The notes beneath the pieces are model-generated. The model was given only the letters and a program-made list of their open reading frames with translations. It made no database searches and was not told the DNA's origin. A stretch of 55,700 bases of DNA from CAWBJP01 sp044867425 (GTDB lineage: Bacteria; Actinomycetota; Acidimicrobiia; IMCC26256; BP-133), in NCBI GenBank assembly GCA_044867425.1, contig JBIOUX010000005.1, positions 1 through 55,700 on the forward strand, given 5' to 3'. Positions 55,577-55,700 of this stretch are shown here, piece after piece. Made by a program: the position numbers and the translations under genes. Numbering within the stretch: position 1 is the stretch's first letter; each line of letters opens with the position of its first letter.

Positions 55577-55700
55577 CGAACTGGCTCTGTTCACCGCCGG
55601 TATGCGGCGGTGAGACACGCCGGTTGGTCCGTAAGTGGCGTGCTCCTCGAACTGGCTCTGTTCACCGCCGGTATGCGGCGGTAAGCAACGCCGGTTCGGA
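55577..55700. repeat. Hairpin-bearing direct repeats with a 71-bp period, running off the window edge
   Basis: A 35-bp unit is identical at 55577-55611 and 55648-55682. It contains GTTCACCGCCG-GTATG-CGGCGGT, a 7-bp perfect stem with a 5-nt loop. Beyond it both copies continue RAG-MM-ACGCCGGTT, so the conserved unit is nearer 49 bp with about 22 variable bases. No gene is supported in 55478-55700. The array may continue past base 55700. Confidence 0.6.

Overview
The window is very GC-rich DNA from an actinobacterium. Many genes start with GTG or TTG. Lineage markers are a BldC-like regulator, a mycothiol-dependent isomerase-type (DinB-fold) protein, a DUF222/HNH (13E12-type) endonuclease, a short HU protein and many genes that look leaderless. 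The gene set would fit an Acidimicrobiia-like lineage, but there is no rRNA or ribosomal-protein gene here, so the class is an inference. I saw no rRNA, tRNA, IS element or prophage.

Layout. 1-5.4 kb: the end of an acyl-CoA dehydrogenase, a large cyclase-ATPase-LuxR regulator, a secreted protein behind a perfect palindrome, and a decayed peptide-ligase remnant. 5.4-14.5 kb: DinB-fold protein, ArsR/SRPBCC operon divergent from a ClpP-like protease, L,D-transpeptidase lipoprotein, hydrolase, UvrD-type helicase, YbjN-like and DUF4230-like proteins. 14.5-21.8 kb: a two-gene NuoE/NuoF-like pair, PHA synthase, an unknown conserved protein, a lipoprotein and a lone xanthine-dehydrogenase-type molybdenum subunit. 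21.9-28.3 kb: a signalling operon (minus strand) of Tat-exported substrate-binding lipoproteins (two intact, one deleted remnant), a hybrid histidine kinase, a single-domain receiver and a receiver-cyclase-LuxR protein, with no transporter genes. 28.3-35.8 kb: vanadium haloperoxidase-like lipoprotein, acyl-CoA dehydrogenase, cobyrinate amidase behind a tiny leaderless ORF, a CDGSH/ferredoxin fusion, DUF2237, an MscS channel and a Kelch-like protein. 35.8-41.5 kb: BldC, a cyclic-nucleotide-phosphodiesterase-like enzyme divergent from a cNMP-binding protein, a solitary ABC ATPase, an OmpR-type two-component pair divergent from a small secreted protein, and HU. 41.6-55.7 kb: a frameshifted UbiB kinase, TetR, PadR, a methyltransferase, a peroxiredoxin, a Rieske fusion protein, an HNH endonuclease, a P450, a secreted hydrolase-like protein, a three-gene overlap ending in a LigD-type polymerase, and a hairpin repeat running off the right edge.

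Themes. Cyclic-nucleotide signalling recurs: two class III cyclase-LuxR proteins, a phosphodiesterase-like protein and a stand-alone cNMP-binding domain. Operator-like DNA is unusually easy to see: an ArsR half-site cluster, a PadR dyad, TetR palindromes, an inverted pair of OmpR-type boxes, a 41-bp dyad beside the P450, and one shared motif, CCGTAC-N2-GTACGG, in front of two distant secreted-protein genes at matching distances from their -10 elements. At least a dozen genes have TANNNT 6-9 nt before the start codon and no Shine-Dalgarno sequence. All functions are read from sequence motifs and remembered families; no database search was run.
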